Below, piece after piece: positions 27,730 through 36,815 of a stretch of DNA of 64,000 bases. The notes under the pieces are model-generated. The model had not been told where the DNA came from. It did not search any database and saw only the letters and a list, made by a program, of their open reading frames with translations. This stretch comes from CAZIKF01 sp964539825. Its GTDB lineage: Bacteria; Muiribacteriota; UBA6191. Position numbers and translations under genes: made by a program. Positions within the stretch are counted from its first letter, which is position 1; the number at the start of each line of letters is the position of its first letter. The DNA lies in contig CAZIKF010000013.1 of NCBI GenBank assembly GCA_964539825.1, positions 55,207-119,206 on the forward strand, in the 5' to 3' direction.

Positions 27730-28449
27730 TTATTCTGACTTCTGTCTCCTAACTGCGGGCTTTTCAATTTTAATAAAGGGTACAACATACATTTCATAGT
27801 ATTCTTGAGATCTGGCGACGGCCTTCTTAAGGTCCTCTGGAGACAGCTTTTTGGATACTAGTTTTCTAGCTCTTTGGGCTCTTGCGTAGTTTTCTGAGGC
27901 AGCTATATTGTACCAGGCATAGGCTTCGATAAAGTCTTTTTGGACGCCTCTTCCCTGCTCATACATAGAACCAAGGTTGTATTGGGAGAGTACATGTCCC
28001 CTGGTTGCCGCGTGAAGCCACCAGTTGATTGCCACTTTGTCATCCTGGTCTACCCCCTGTCCCAACAGGTACATCAGCCCTAGCTTATTAGCCGCGATCA
28101 GATTGCCGCCGGCGTTCGCCTTCATGTACCAGCTGCGCGCCATAATGTAGTCTTGTTCGACTCCCTCTCCTTTGGCATATAGGAGGCCCAGCTGAAATTC
28201 AGCCTGCGGATGGCCACCAGATGCGGCCATTCTGAACCACTTGTGGGCTGCCTCAAAACTCTGACGGACTCCCTGGGCCTGGGAGAACATTAAGCCTAGC
28301 CTAAACTGTGCTGTTATATTTCCTTCTTGTGCCTGTGTTTTTAAATCACGAATTTCATCTGCCCATAGAGCTTCTTGTGCATAGGGTAAGTCGCACAACA
28401 AGCAAAGGCTCAGGATGAATGTGACTCCTAAGAAAAAGACTTTTTTCAT
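27730..28449 (-). CDS. Exported Sel1-repeat protein
   Basis: This 239-residue protein has a signal peptide ('MKKVFFLGVTFILSLCLL', probable cut after 'YAQ' near residue 25) and four Sel1-like repeats (about 43-195), each with 'A...LG..Y..G.GV..D...A..W...AA..G'. Sel1 repeats form TPR-like solenoids that mediate protein contacts in the periplasm. The C-terminal 40 residues are basic and unrelated. A TATGAT box ends 9 nt before the ATG and no Shine-Dalgarno is seen. Confidence 0.85.
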   Translation of the reverse strand: MKKVFFLGVTFILSLCLLCDLPYAQEALWADEIRDLKTQAQEGNITAQFRLGLMFSQAQGVRQSFEAAHKWFRMAASGGHPQAEFQLGLLYAKGEGVEQDYIMARSWYMKANAGGNLIAANKLGLMYLLGQGVDQDDKVAINWWLHAATRGHVLSQYNLGSMYEQGRGVQKDFIEAYAWYNIAASENYARAQRARKLVSKKLSPEDLKKAVARSQEYYEMYVVPFIKIEKPAVRRQKSE

Positions 28450-28458
28450 CGTACGTTA

Positions 28459-28464
28459 ATCATA
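28459..28464 (-). promoter_or_regulatory. -10 box of the Sel1 gene
   Basis: TATGAT on the minus strand with 9 nt to the ATG, predicting a very short leader. Confidence 0.4.
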
Positions 28465-28512
28465 CCGCACGAGGAACTTCTAGATAAGACGTATTCTATG
28501 TCACTGTTTGTT

Positions 28513-28836
28513 CTATCTTGGTAGAAATCGGCTTTCATCCCTGTCTTGTCTGAGATAGGGCAGGTCTCGACGGACAAAGCGGATGGCATAATTCACCGTT
28601 TGTTCTAGAGCCGATTCCCAGGACCTGGCATCAAATTCCTGATGATGAAAGGTCTCGTTGGATACCTGAAGAAAGGTATTAATCTTACTCTGTTTTTTAG
28701 TCTTGGGCTGGACCTGAAAGTGCAGAACCACACCCGGTATTCTTGATAGGTCCCTCTCCATCTTCTTCTTAAGCCTTTTGAGGACTCTTTCGGATTGCTG
28801 AGTGAGAAGGGACTCGGAGATTGCGAGATTAAGCAT
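28513..28836 (-). CDS. Small basic protein, possibly ribosome hibernation factor (HPF/RaiA)-like
   Basis: This 107-residue cytoplasmic protein has a strong ribosome binding site (AGGAGG, 5 nt before the ATG). The pattern is a basic helix ('SERVLKRLKKKMERDLSRI'), a beta pair ('VVLHFQVQPK', 'KINTFLQVSN') and a second helix ('WESALEQTVNYAIRFVRRDL'). This recalls the HPF/RaiA fold, in which helix-strand-strand-helix segments end with 'A.D.A..K...Q...'. The similarity is structural and weak, so I keep function open. The Sel1 gene lies 63 nt downstream on the same strand. Confidence 0.55.
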   Translation of the reverse strand: MLNLAISESLLTQQSERVLKRLKKKMERDLSRIPGVVLHFQVQPKTKKQSKINTFLQVSNETFHHQEFDARSWESALEQTVNYAIRFVRRDLPYLRQDRDESRFLPR

Positions 28837-28849
28837 TGATCCTCCTGCC

Positions 28850-29108
28850 GAGTTCTTTTAACTATTGTATCCATGAGTTGAATTTGGAGGATAGGTGTCT
28901 GCGAAATTCTTTTTCTTAAGACGCAATAAATTTCTTCAATCCCAGCCTTTGAGCATCCGTCCTATTCTTCATAAATCTTGGGACATGGGGCGTTGTATAG
29001 TGCATAAATAAAGGGTTTTGCCAGTTGGCCTGGAGTTTGCGGTACTCCATAAGCGGGGCTTTCAAGAAACCCCTAACCCATAAAATGAAAGGAGAAAAAA
29101 TCCGGTAT
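28850..29108. other. Spacer between divergent genes
   Basis: About 260 nt without an ORF. It contains a GGGG/CCCC hairpin with inner pairing at 29055-29073. I see no RNA gene or repeat in it. Confidence 0.4.
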
Positions 29109-29148
29109 TGAAAATGAAGTTGACTTTCGTTTTCATTTAGGTTAAAAC
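29109..29148 (+). promoter_or_regulatory. Promoter with overlapping dyad for the CXXCH protein gene
   Basis: TTGACT (29120-29125), a 17-nt spacer and TAAAAC (29143-29148), with the ATG 6 nt later. A dyad, TGAAAA (29109-29114) and TTTTCA (29130-29135), brackets the -35 box and is Fur-box-like in composition. This would fit a repressor operator for a heme or iron-related gene. Inference from layout only. Confidence 0.5.
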
Positions 29149-29154
29149 TTGATC

Positions 29155-29487
29155 ATGGTCCGAATTATTTTGTTTATCTTTCTTTTAGTCCAGGGAATTG
29201 AGGCAACGAAGAGATTTTCCCGGGCAACGGGGCTAAAGTGCCTCAAATGCCACCAGAGCAGGAAAGGTGGAGGTAAAAACCTCAAAAAAAAGGGTAAGGA
29301 ATACCGTGATTATCGTTCCGTCAAGAGTGATTTGCGTCGTTTAAGGCTGCTGCCTAAGGAGAAAAATGCGCGCAAAGCTGTGGAGAAGGCAGGTTTTCAT
29401 TACTCACTTTGGGAATTCTGGTATGGGCTGGAAAAACAGGTACGCAAAAAGAGGATCAGGAAAACCGTAGTGGATGTAAAAAAGTAG
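29155..29487 (+). CDS. Small exported CXXCH (single-heme cytochrome-like) protein
   Basis: The ATG at 29155 gives a 110-residue protein with a signal peptide ('MVRIILFIFLLVQGIEA') and a single heme-attachment motif at Cys29-Cys32-His33 ('LKCLKCHQ'). A strongly basic body follows (many Lys and Arg). It is too short for a normal class I cytochrome c: no distal Met is evident, and 'YSLWEFWYG' near the C-terminus is the only aromatic stretch. The porin gene follows 35 nt downstream, so the pair may form an envelope electron-transfer or metal-related unit. Start evidence: the -10 box lies 6 nt before this ATG. A TTG two codons upstream is less likely. Confidence 0.7.
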   Translation: MVRIILFIFLLVQGIEATKRFSRATGLKCLKCHQSRKGGGKNLKKKGKEYRDYRSVKSDLRRLRLLPKEKNARKAVEKAGFHYSLWEFWYGLEKQVRKKRIRKTVVDVKK

Positions 29488-29522
29488 CCCAGCAAAGCAG
29501 TTAAGCTTTGAAAGGAAGCATA

Positions 29523-30776
29523 ATGGCCAGCCTTCTAAGAATGTCGATCATAGGACTCTTGTTAATCACACCAACATGGAGCCTGTCACACGCACAACTA
29601 CTAGAGAGAATCCAGCGCCTGGAGCAAAAGCTCATTGATCAGGAATCCCTCAAAGTCGAAATCGCCGAACTTAAGGACCAGGTTGAGGAACTTCAATTCA
29701 TGGCTGAAGAACCTTCAGATGATGAGGATGTAAAAAGTTTCAGCGGTGGACTCACCTTTGGCGGTTATGTGGACATGGAATACATTCATCGCAATGACTC
29801 TGGGAAGAGCACACCAGGTGACTTCGATCAACATCGCTTTATCTTCGACGTGTCCGCTGAACTTGGATCCAAGATGAAGTTTGTATCGGAAATCGAGTTT
29901 GAGCACGCGGCAAGTGAAATCGCCATGGAACAGGCCTATCTCGACTATAACTTCGAAAATTCTTTTGGCTTTCGTACAGGTTCAATACTGGTCCCCATCG
30001 GGCGCTTCAACTTCCTTCATGACGCACCTCTTAGAGAGTTAACCGAAAGACCCAAAGTGAATCGTATCATCGTTCCTACAACGTGGTTTGATATAGGTGC
30101 GGGTTTCTTTGGAGAAGGAGGCTCGGAAAAATACCCGGTTTCATGGGAGCTTTACGTAATGAACGGATTTCAGGATGATGGAGATAAGCTCAAGTCAGGA
30201 ACCGGGCTGCGCGGTCTAAGGAAAAAGGGCCGCAGCGACAGTGAACAGACTCATAACAAAGCACTAACCGGACGGGCTGGATTTTCACTGAATGAAGAAA
30301 CTCAGATCGGCCTGTCCTTTTATCAGGCAGATGTAGGTGCCTATATACCAGGAGTAGCCGCAACCAATACTCCACCACTTCTTCAAGGAAAGCGTGACCT
30401 GAGTATGTGGGGGATTGATTGGGAACGACAGCTCAATGATCGATTGGAATGGCTTGGAGAGTATATCAGTGGAGATGTGGACGCTAACATAGCCACCGCA
30501 GCGTTAGGATATGACTTTTCAGGATGGTATTCCCAACTGAACTATATTCTTGATCAGGATGAAAAATACCGGGTAATTTATCGTTGGGGTCGTACAGACA
30601 CGGCAAAAGGAATGACCAATAGCGGAGATATTACAGAGAGTGTTCTCGGGCTGAGCTATAGACCCAATTCCAACGCCGTATTCAGGTTGGAATACCACTG
30701 GGAAGATGAATTGAACACCGCGGGAGCAAGCCTGGACAACAACGGAATCGTATTGGGAGCCGCAACATTCTTCTAG
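29523..30776 (+). CDS. Outer-membrane porin with N-terminal coiled coil
   Basis: From the ATG at 29523 (GGAAG upstream) the protein has 417 residues. It has a signal peptide ending near 'SLSHA' and a coiled coil ('LLERIQRLEQKLIDQ', about 26-60) of the type that lets some porins bind peptidoglycan or trimerise. The rest is an amphipathic beta-barrel with alternating aromatic strands ('GGYVDMEYIHRND', 'FRLEYHWEDEL') ending in Phe ('AATFF'), the outer-membrane insertion signal. It looks like the OprO/OprP phosphate-selective type or a carbonate-porin-like family. Substrate unknown. It follows the CXXCH gene and converges on the pseudopilin gene with only a 2-nt gap. Confidence 0.8.
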   Translation: MASLLRMSIIGLLLITPTWSLSHAQLLERIQRLEQKLIDQESLKVEIAELKDQVEELQFMAEEPSDDEDVKSFSGGLTFGGYVDMEYIHRNDSGKSTPGDFDQHRFIFDVSAELGSKMKFVSEIEFEHAASEIAMEQAYLDYNFENSFGFRTGSILVPIGRFNFLHDAPLRELTERPKVNRIIVPTTWFDIGAGFFGEGGSEKYPVSWELYVMNGFQDDGDKLKSGTGLRGLRKKGRSDSEQTHNKALTGRAGFSLNEETQIGLSFYQADVGAYIPGVAATNTPPLLQGKRDLSMWGIDWERQLNDRLEWLGEYISGDVDANIATAALGYDFSGWYSQLNYILDQDEKYRVIYRWGRTDTAKGMTNSGDITESVLGLSYRPNSNAVFRLEYHWEDELNTAGASLDNNGIVLGAATFF

Positions 30777-30778
30777 AT

Positions 30779-32635
30779 TTAGCGAGGTATGAAGGTTAGC
30801 GAGAATCCCTCAACATTAGAGGAGTCTGAGACTTCGATGTAGAGATTTGCCGTTTCTGTATCCGAGATACTTAAGTGATCCCTGTAAATTTCAGGATTTG
30901 AATAATTGAAACCATCATCTAGGAAGCCTGAATTTTGGAGGTTAGTGAAACTAATCAAATCCAAACTTTCGAGCGGGAAGCAAGTGCGGTCAGGGAAAGA
31001 GTCTCTGGCTTCTACATCACAGATTGCTTCAGGGTCTGAATAAGAGTTCTTCTTCCTGACCGTGATGCTTCTGTTAGTAAAATCAATCTTAACCTTGTAG
31101 ACTCTGAGGTCTTTTTCCAGGACCACATTGAGGTAACCCGTGGTTCCCAGGTTGGAGCCGGGGTCAATCTCAATCTGAGAAAGGTAAAAGGTCTCCGATA
31201 GTCGAACCAAATCTCCCGAAGGAAAAACTTCAGAGACATGGCGGCATCGATTCGTTCCCTCAAATCCACCAGGAGAAATGCAGTTCGCTCTGGAAAATCC
31301 AAGCCTCTGGTTGATAGTCGATTTTGTGTGTAGGTGGTTTGTGAAGCGCAGACTATCCAGGGTGACGATTTGTGTGTAGTTTCTGCGTGTAATCTCTTCA
31401 GCGGAAAACTGATCTGTGGACATCCCGATCAGAGAGAGGAAATCAAATCGTACTAAGCCAATATTAATTAGCTGTTCTGGGGGAACTTGATTACGACCTA
31501 GAATCAGATCGGTTGTGAGGGGTTTCGTAGTATTGCGGGTGCCGTAATAGCTAAAAACAGTCGGCTTTAGTCTTGAATCTTCAGGGGATTTTGCCGGAAA
31601 CTGAAGCCTCTGGGCTTCAAGATTTGTATTGATGAGGGAGCCTTGTAAAGGAAGAGTCCTGAGTTCATTGTCATAGTAAAGAACCAGGGAATCAGGGTGA
31701 ATCCCATGACGCCCCTCTTTGTTGAAAAGGGTAGTAGCCTCTGAATCAAAGTTGAATCGCGAGCCCTGGTCTGGATAAGCGTCTCTCAGGAAGAGATGGG
31801 CTGCTAGTGATTCTTGTCCAGGGAAGGCAATGGGGTCAGTTTCAGGGTGATAGTATAAGATTATCTGATCCCCTGGTCTTTCAAAGGGATTTGGAAACAA
31901 TTGCCCTTCATTGTTTCTCATTTGCTCCGAGACCACGGATATGCCAGGGCAGCGCGGAAATGAGGGAGTTCCCAGGTTCTCGAACTCCAGGGATGTGAAT
32001 CCACCAAAAAAACTCACATAGGAAACCGGCTTTTGATTCACAGGGACTTGCCAGGTGTATTGAACCGGCCTGGTATGCCATTTTTCTATGAAGTCGGAAT
32101 AGTTGAGTGAGGTTAGCGAGAAAGCGCTTTGAAGGTTTTGTTTTGCCGAACCTTCGAGATTTTGATCATAGCGCAAATAAACCTGTGGAGCGCCTGAACC
32201 CGCCCTGGGCTGCTTTGAGAGATAATATCTAAGTTCACAGTTGCCTGAGGACGGATTGAATTCTATGCGCAATCCCCCCGAAGGTTTCCCGTCCTCGCCA
32301 GCTGGAGGGCCAAAGGTATCAACACTATCGAATAGTTTCCCTACATAGGTGGAAACAGTCTGAGAGCTTTCTCTATACTGAGGTACAAAAGAAATTTCTT
32401 TGTCATTGGCCTCAAGGATCTCTACGGCGCTTTTGAGCCCATCGAAATAGAGCGAGTCACCATTGGCAATATCATGAACCAGGGAACTACCAACATGTTG
32501 AAGGTCAAGGTGGTCCCTTGCGCGCAAGTAAGCCTGAACAAATCCTTCTGTAATTCGTGCGATCAGAAGTCCCAATACAGCAAAAATTGCTGCGACCAGT
32601 AAAAGCTCCACTAATGTATAACCAAAATTTCGCAT
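30779..32635 (-). CDS. Large minor pseudopilin (PilW/GspJ-like)
   Basis: A 618-residue protein with a prepilin leader of only 5 residues: 'MRNFGYTLVELLLVAAIFAV', with cleavage after Gly5 and Glu at +5 (Glu10), then a hydrophobic helix. The remaining 580 residues are beta-rich and contain several cysteines; PilW/GspJ proteins are usually 200-350 residues, so this one is far larger. It lies 29 nt downstream of the PilC/GspF gene, so the pair is an operon and the protein probably caps or initiates a pseudopilus or pilus. The extra region may be an adhesin-like tip domain (inference). Confidence 0.72.
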   Translation of the reverse strand: MRNFGYTLVELLLVAAIFAVLGLLIARITEGFVQAYLRARDHLDLQHVGSSLVHDIANGDSLYFDGLKSAVEILEANDKEISFVPQYRESSQTVSTYVGKLFDSVDTFGPPAGEDGKPSGGLRIEFNPSSGNCELRYYLSKQPRAGSGAPQVYLRYDQNLEGSAKQNLQSAFSLTSLNYSDFIEKWHTRPVQYTWQVPVNQKPVSYVSFFGGFTSLEFENLGTPSFPRCPGISVVSEQMRNNEGQLFPNPFERPGDQIILYYHPETDPIAFPGQESLAAHLFLRDAYPDQGSRFNFDSEATTLFNKEGRHGIHPDSLVLYYDNELRTLPLQGSLINTNLEAQRLQFPAKSPEDSRLKPTVFSYYGTRNTTKPLTTDLILGRNQVPPEQLINIGLVRFDFLSLIGMSTDQFSAEEITRRNYTQIVTLDSLRFTNHLHTKSTINQRLGFSRANCISPGGFEGTNRCRHVSEVFPSGDLVRLSETFYLSQIEIDPGSNLGTTGYLNVVLEKDLRVYKVKIDFTNRSITVRKKNSYSDPEAICDVEARDSFPDRTCFPLESLDLISFTNLQNSGFLDDGFNYSNPEIYRDHLSISDTETANLYIEVSDSSNVEGFSLTFIPR

Positions 32636-32664
32636 GAGGGGCTGAGAATAGTAAGACTCTAAGG

Positions 32665-33879
32665 TTAGATGTTTTTAGTCAAATTGATAATGGGAAGTAG
32701 AAGGGCCATAGCAATGAAGAGAACAGAGGCACCCATACAGACAATAAGAATAGGCTCTATGAGAGAAGTAAGATTTTTTACGGCATAATCCACCTCCTTT
32801 TCGAAAAACTCCGCTACAGATAGGAGCATCTCAGTAAGCCTTCCGGACTGTTCTCCGATAGAGACCATCTGTACGATGATAGGCGGGAAAATCTGAGTTC
32901 TTTCAAAACTCTCTCCCAGGCCTTTTCCTTCAGCAATATCCTTCTTCATGGACCTGAACTTAGAAGTGAGGTAGCTATTCCCAAAGATTTCCTCCAGTAC
33001 CTCAAGTGACTGAATCAACGAGACGCCGGCATCTTGTAGGTTCACCATAATGTAGCAGAACCGAGACATGATGGAGAGCAGAATTAAGTCACCCAATATA
33101 GGGGCTTTGACCAAAAACATATCCCAATAGTAGCGAATTTTTCCGGACTTCAGTGCGGTCTGAAATCCTGCAACTACGCCCACTAGCAGGGGAAGTCCTA
33201 TAAACCACCAATTGCTCACGAAGTCTGAGGCAAGAAAAAGGAATTCAGTGACCAGCGGAAGCTCCATTTTTCTGGAGCGAAACATATTCTTAATCTTGGG
33301 TACCACCGTAAAGAAAAGTCCCAGGATAACGGTGATGGCGATGAACAAGACGATAATCGGATAGGTAAGGGCGCCCCATACCTTTTTACGCATATCATTG
33401 TCCTTCTCAAGAGTGAGGGTATACCTTTCGATTACATTCTCTAAAAATCCACCAATTTCCCCAGCTTTCAATAAGGCAATCAGCAAAGGTTGAAAGACTC
33501 TTGTATGGCTTGAGAATGCCTGAGAAAGCCCCTCTCCTTTCTTGATTCGAGTTCCAATGTCGTAAAGCGAGTTTTTGAAGAGTCGATTCTTCTGAGTCTT
33601 AGCAATGTTCTCAAGAATTACAGGGATCGGGATTCCAGCCTTTAAGGTGGCGTTAAATTGCCGGAAAAACAGAATAATCTCTTTGGTGGGAACTCTAAAA
33701 AGGCGATGTTTCCAATCCAGAAATTTGACTTCCAGAAAGTTCAGTTGGTGCACCGATACAATGTCAAAGTTGAGAGCAAGTAGATTTTCACGCAGGGATT
33801 CCTTGTTTTCCGCGACCACCGTCCCGGAGCTGATGCGTCCGTTTCGATCGCGGACCTTATATCGGAAACTTGCGGCCAT
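32665..33879 (-). CDS. Type II secretion/type IV pilus inner-membrane platform protein (GspF/PilC)
   Basis: A 404-residue protein with an N-terminal segment ('FRYKVRDRNGRISSG', typical of GspF/PilC) and two T2SSF domains (about 70-195 and 270-395). Each has the family pattern: 'FRQFNATLKAGIPIP..L' in the first, 'FCYIMVNLQDAGVSLIQSL' in the second. Transmembrane helices lie at about 165-190, 215-235 and 375-400. PilC/GspF anchors the assembly ATPase and pseudopilus in the inner membrane. No PilB/GspE ATPase or secretin gene lies in the window, so the machine's other genes are elsewhere. The start at 33879 lacks an evident Shine-Dalgarno. Confidence 0.92.
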   Translation of the reverse strand: MAASFRYKVRDRNGRISSGTVVAENKESLRENLLALNFDIVSVHQLNFLEVKFLDWKHRLFRVPTKEIILFFRQFNATLKAGIPIPVILENIAKTQKNRLFKNSLYDIGTRIKKGEGLSQAFSSHTRVFQPLLIALLKAGEIGGFLENVIERYTLTLEKDNDMRKKVWGALTYPIIVLFIAITVILGLFFTVVPKIKNMFRSRKMELPLVTEFLFLASDFVSNWWFIGLPLLVGVVAGFQTALKSGKIRYYWDMFLVKAPILGDLILLSIMSRFCYIMVNLQDAGVSLIQSLEVLEEIFGNSYLTSKFRSMKKDIAEGKGLGESFERTQIFPPIIVQMVSIGEQSGRLTEMLLSVAEFFEKEVDYAVKNLTSLIEPILIVCMGASVLFIAMALLLPIINLTKNI

Positions 33880-33927
33880 GAAATTTTAGAATCCGGGATG
33901 AACTCTCATCCTATCCCAGGCAACGGG

Positions 33928-34401
33928 TCACTTTTTCGTTGACCTCTCCTTTTCGATCTGATCATAAGCTTCAGAAAGCATTTGCGAGACTCTCGTAGCG
34001 GTTTTGGCCTTTTCAGGGTCAGTTGCGAATTTATCCGGGTGGTACTTGCGAATTTCCTTCTTATAAGCCTTTTCGACTTGCTCCATAGAGGAATTCTCAG
34101 AAACTCCTAATTTAGCGTAGGCTTCCCTGAGATCGATTCGCTTTTTCCCCTTAGGAGGTGGAGATGTCTCTTCATAGAAGTCGTCATAGCCCGCTTTGGA
34201 GAGAATTTCATCCACTTCCTCTTTACTTAGATTTTCATCTTTAGAGCCATTTCGAAGAGATTTCAGCTTTTCAAGAAGTTCAGGACCTAAATCCCCAGAC
34301 CTGACCTTATCTGTGAGTTCGTCCCACTCATCGCCTAGTTTGTCCTTTGCAGACTCAAGGTACGACCTTGCGATCCGAGTGATTCGTTCACCAATTCCCA
34401 T
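33928..34401 (-). CDS. J-domain protein with C-terminal J domain
   Basis: A 157-residue protein. Residues 1-85 are charged and helical with no membrane segment. Residues about 88-155 form a J domain with the HPD motif at 121-123 ('RKYHPDKFATDP') and typical helices 'DLREAYAKLGVSENSSMEQV' and 'VSQMLSEAYDQIEKER'. It would stimulate a DnaK/Hsp70 ATPase, with the N-terminal part as the likely client or localisation module. A perfect TATAAT lies 6 nt before the ATG and there is no Shine-Dalgarno, so the mRNA is probably leaderless. Confidence 0.85.
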   Translation of the reverse strand: MGIGERITRIARSYLESAKDKLGDEWDELTDKVRSGDLGPELLEKLKSLRNGSKDENLSKEEVDEILSKAGYDDFYEETSPPPKGKKRIDLREAYAKLGVSENSSMEQVEKAYKKEIRKYHPDKFATDPEKAKTATRVSQMLSEAYDQIEKERSTKK

Positions 34402-34407
34402 GACAAT

Positions 34408-34413
34408 ATTATA
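34408..34413 (-). promoter_or_regulatory. -10 box of the J-domain gene
   Basis: TATAAT on the minus strand, 6 nt from the ATG at 34401. The -35 is weak. Predicts transcription starting at or near the start codon. Confidence 0.5.
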
Positions 34414-34832
34414 CCCAAAAGCAATTGGTTTACCCTAGAAGGCAATTCTCCGACAGGCTCCTAGAATCTAAACAAACCAGAGTCCAAAGGATTCAGTATG
34501 GTTCAAAGATACATCATATGTAGCTTGAATATTGAATAAACCACGCGATTCCCTGCACTCCCGTCTAATCTGGGAGGATGAGTTTTTGAAAGCCGCTAAT
34601 CTTAGTATATCCAAATGCGCATGGTTCGACTGTACCCCCGGTCAATCCAGGACTCAATACATTCCTTTGCCCATCGCAGATGAGCTTATTGGGGTCATGA
34701 ATATTCAAACGGGCATACGGTTTGCTTTTCGGTATAAGATAGTCATTGGGGATCAGTCGAAGGTAGAATAAGTCCCTTTGTAGGATCGCTCCTACTTAAG
34801 TGCTTGGGACGCTAACTGGAAGCGCGAAATTA
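34414..34832. other. Spacer between divergent J-domain and cyclase genes
   Basis: About 420 nt. A 79-codon frame at 34532-34771 has no ribosome site or recognisable protein and is probably not a gene. A GTAGG-atcgct-CCTAC hairpin (34780-34795) nested within GTCCC/GGGAC (34772-34810) is the only structure seen. Confidence 0.4.
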
Positions 34833-36806
34833 ATGTTTTCAAAGTTACTGATAAGACTGATTTTTGGTGGTTTGCTTTTACTTTTGGTCCTGCTCTATGA
34901 CGCCAGGGGGTATGTCCAACAGAATTTCCTCGACCCCAATTCAGGAAAGTCAGAAGGTCTGGGGAGCCAAATTCAGTCCCTGGTCACGGGTGCCAGAGAG
35001 TTTTTTGCACAGCGTACAGCTTTTACCGGCTCCCAGGTGCCCCTGAAGGGAAAACTCTATCCAGTTTACTTAACGGAGGATGAGACTGGGTTTCTCATTG
35101 AGTACAAATCAAAAGATATCCGTGCTATTCAGGATAATAACCTGGGTGCTTATTATGTAGTTCTGGATTCGTCAGGAATTCCAGCCCAGTCTAAACGGGG
35201 CACCAGGATCTACTCGGTGGATTACTCCCATCAAGAGGCATTCTGGTATCAGTCCTTCACGCGCCGACTCTACCTGCACTATGTTCTGGCCGCTTTTTTT
35301 TTACTGGGATCTTTACGAGATCTTTTCGCCGGGCGTAGAGAGTCGAAGAGCTCTTCGGTGAAGCCTCAGGTAGATCGTGAAAGAGAAGGAAAGAAACTAT
35401 TTGCAGTCCTTGAGAAAGCTCTTAAAAAGGGGAATCAGAAAAAAATTCTAGATCTGATCGAGAAGAAAAAAATTAAAGACTATCTACCCAGGGATTTGGA
35501 GAAAGCCGAACTCATACTTGGAAAAGCCTATCATGCCATAGGAGATTCAGATAGTGCTTTGCCGGTATTGAGAAGATATGCCTCTAAGAATCGTAAGGAC
35601 CCAGAGGTTAGAGAGGTTCTCGGGGCTTATTTTATACAAAATCCAAAGGATGCCAGAATCCAAGATCTGCCATACTTGCTGGCTGCTCTTGAGGATGAAG
35701 AGGCTTCTGAGGAAATCGAAGGGTTGGTGTCTTCCCTTTTCCTGAAACATAAGATCAAGGATCGCAAAAGCCTTCACTCCATTTCAAGAGTCTGTCTCAA
35801 AGGCGGGGGAGATGCCGAGCTTGCGGAGCATATCCTCACCACTCTCGTTGAATTTAAAGATACTGACGAGGAAGCTCAGGCATTTTATCAGTATTGTAAA
35901 AACCGTAATCCAGAAGATCCCAGGCCACTGCTCATGCTGGCTGAGTCAGATCTGGCCGCGGGTAGATTTCATGATGCTCTTACCTATTTGGAGCCCCTTT
36001 TAAACATGGATTATGAAAACCAGTCTGTTCATGAAATGCTTTTCAAGATTTATGAAGTGTTGGAAAGGCTGGAAGAACTCTTCCAAGTTTACCAGAGTAT
36101 TCTTTCTCAGCATCCCGAAGAGCCCATCGCCCTTGCGCAGCACAGAGCAATTCGAAATCACCCCGACTTCAAACAAGATGAGGCCCAACAGGGATCTTCA
36201 TTGAGTGTTGAAGAACTCCTGGCCAAGGGTAAAGAGGGAAAGGCGGATATTGAATCCGAATTGCTGAAGAAGTATGAGAGGACATTGACCATCCTATTCA
36301 CGGATATTGAGGGCTATACCCGTATGTCTGAATCTCAAAGCATCGTAGAAACTATGTCTATTCTCCAGGAAAGCGACCAGATTATCGCACCTGTGATCAA
36401 GAGACATGAAGGAATCGTAATTAAAAAGATTGGCGATGCCTATATGGCTCGCTTCGATTCGGCCGATAGCGCGCTGATGACTGGAATTCAGGTGCAGCAG
36501 GCAATTCACGCCAATAATCTAAAACGCAAGGAAGCGGGGCAAATCACCTGGAATATACGGATCGGAATCAACACTGGACGGGTGATCGTGAAAGACGGAG
36601 ACGTTTTCGGCGATGCCGTAAATATTGCCTCTCGTGTAGAGAGCAATGCAAGGTCTGGAGAGGTCTATTGCACCAGAGAAACCATGGAGAAGGTCGATCC
36701 CAATCGATTTCGTTTTGAGTCAAGAGATCGGCGTCGAGTGAAGGGGAAATCAGATCCCATAGAGTTACTGGCGGTCCTTTTCGATGCCTCCGGCGATGAT
36801 GCTTAA
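34833..36806 (+). CDS. Membrane-anchored class III adenylate cyclase with TPR-like region
   Basis: The frame opens at GTG 34800, but ATG 34833 (657 residues) directly precedes the first membrane helix ('LLIRLIFGGLLLLLVLLYD') and is preferred. A periplasmic segment and a second helix ('YVLAAFFLLGSL', near 165) follow. Then comes an alpha-solenoid/TPR-like region (about 190-460) and a C-terminal cyclase domain. Metal-binding Asp residues are in 'LFTDIEGYTRMS' and 'KKIGDAYMARF'. 'GDVFGDAVNIASRVE' carries the adenine-selecting Asp and the transition-state Asn and Arg, and the Lys of 'KKIGD' fits the ATP-specific pattern. It should make cAMP in response to an envelope or protein-binding cue. truA follows by 9 nt. 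Confidence 0.87.
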   Translation: MFSKLLIRLIFGGLLLLLVLLYDARGYVQQNFLDPNSGKSEGLGSQIQSLVTGAREFFAQRTAFTGSQVPLKGKLYPVYLTEDETGFLIEYKSKDIRAIQDNNLGAYYVVLDSSGIPAQSKRGTRIYSVDYSHQEAFWYQSFTRRLYLHYVLAAFFLLGSLRDLFAGRRESKSSSVKPQVDREREGKKLFAVLEKALKKGNQKKILDLIEKKKIKDYLPRDLEKAELILGKAYHAIGDSDSALPVLRRYASKNRKDPEVREVLGAYFIQNPKDARIQDLPYLLAALEDEEASEEIEGLVSSLFLKHKIKDRKSLHSISRVCLKGGGDAELAEHILTTLVEFKDTDEEAQAFYQYCKNRNPEDPRPLLMLAESDLAAGRFHDALTYLEPLLNMDYENQSVHEMLFKIYEVLERLEELFQVYQSILSQHPEEPIALAQHRAIRNHPDFKQDEAQQGSSLSVEELLAKGKEGKADIESELLKKYERTLTILFTDIEGYTRMSESQSIVETMSILQESDQIIAPVIKRHEGIVIKKIGDAYMARFDSADSALMTGIQVQQAIHANNLKRKEAGQITWNIRIGINTGRVIVKDGDVFGDAVNIASRVESNARSGEVYCTRETMEKVDPNRFRFESRDRRRVKGKSDPIELLAVLFDASGDDA

Positions 36807-36815
36807 GGGGCCTCC

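Noticed and set aside
34532..34771. 79-codon frame between the J-domain and cyclase genes
   Set aside because: No ribosome binding site, no recognisable protein features; probably chance.
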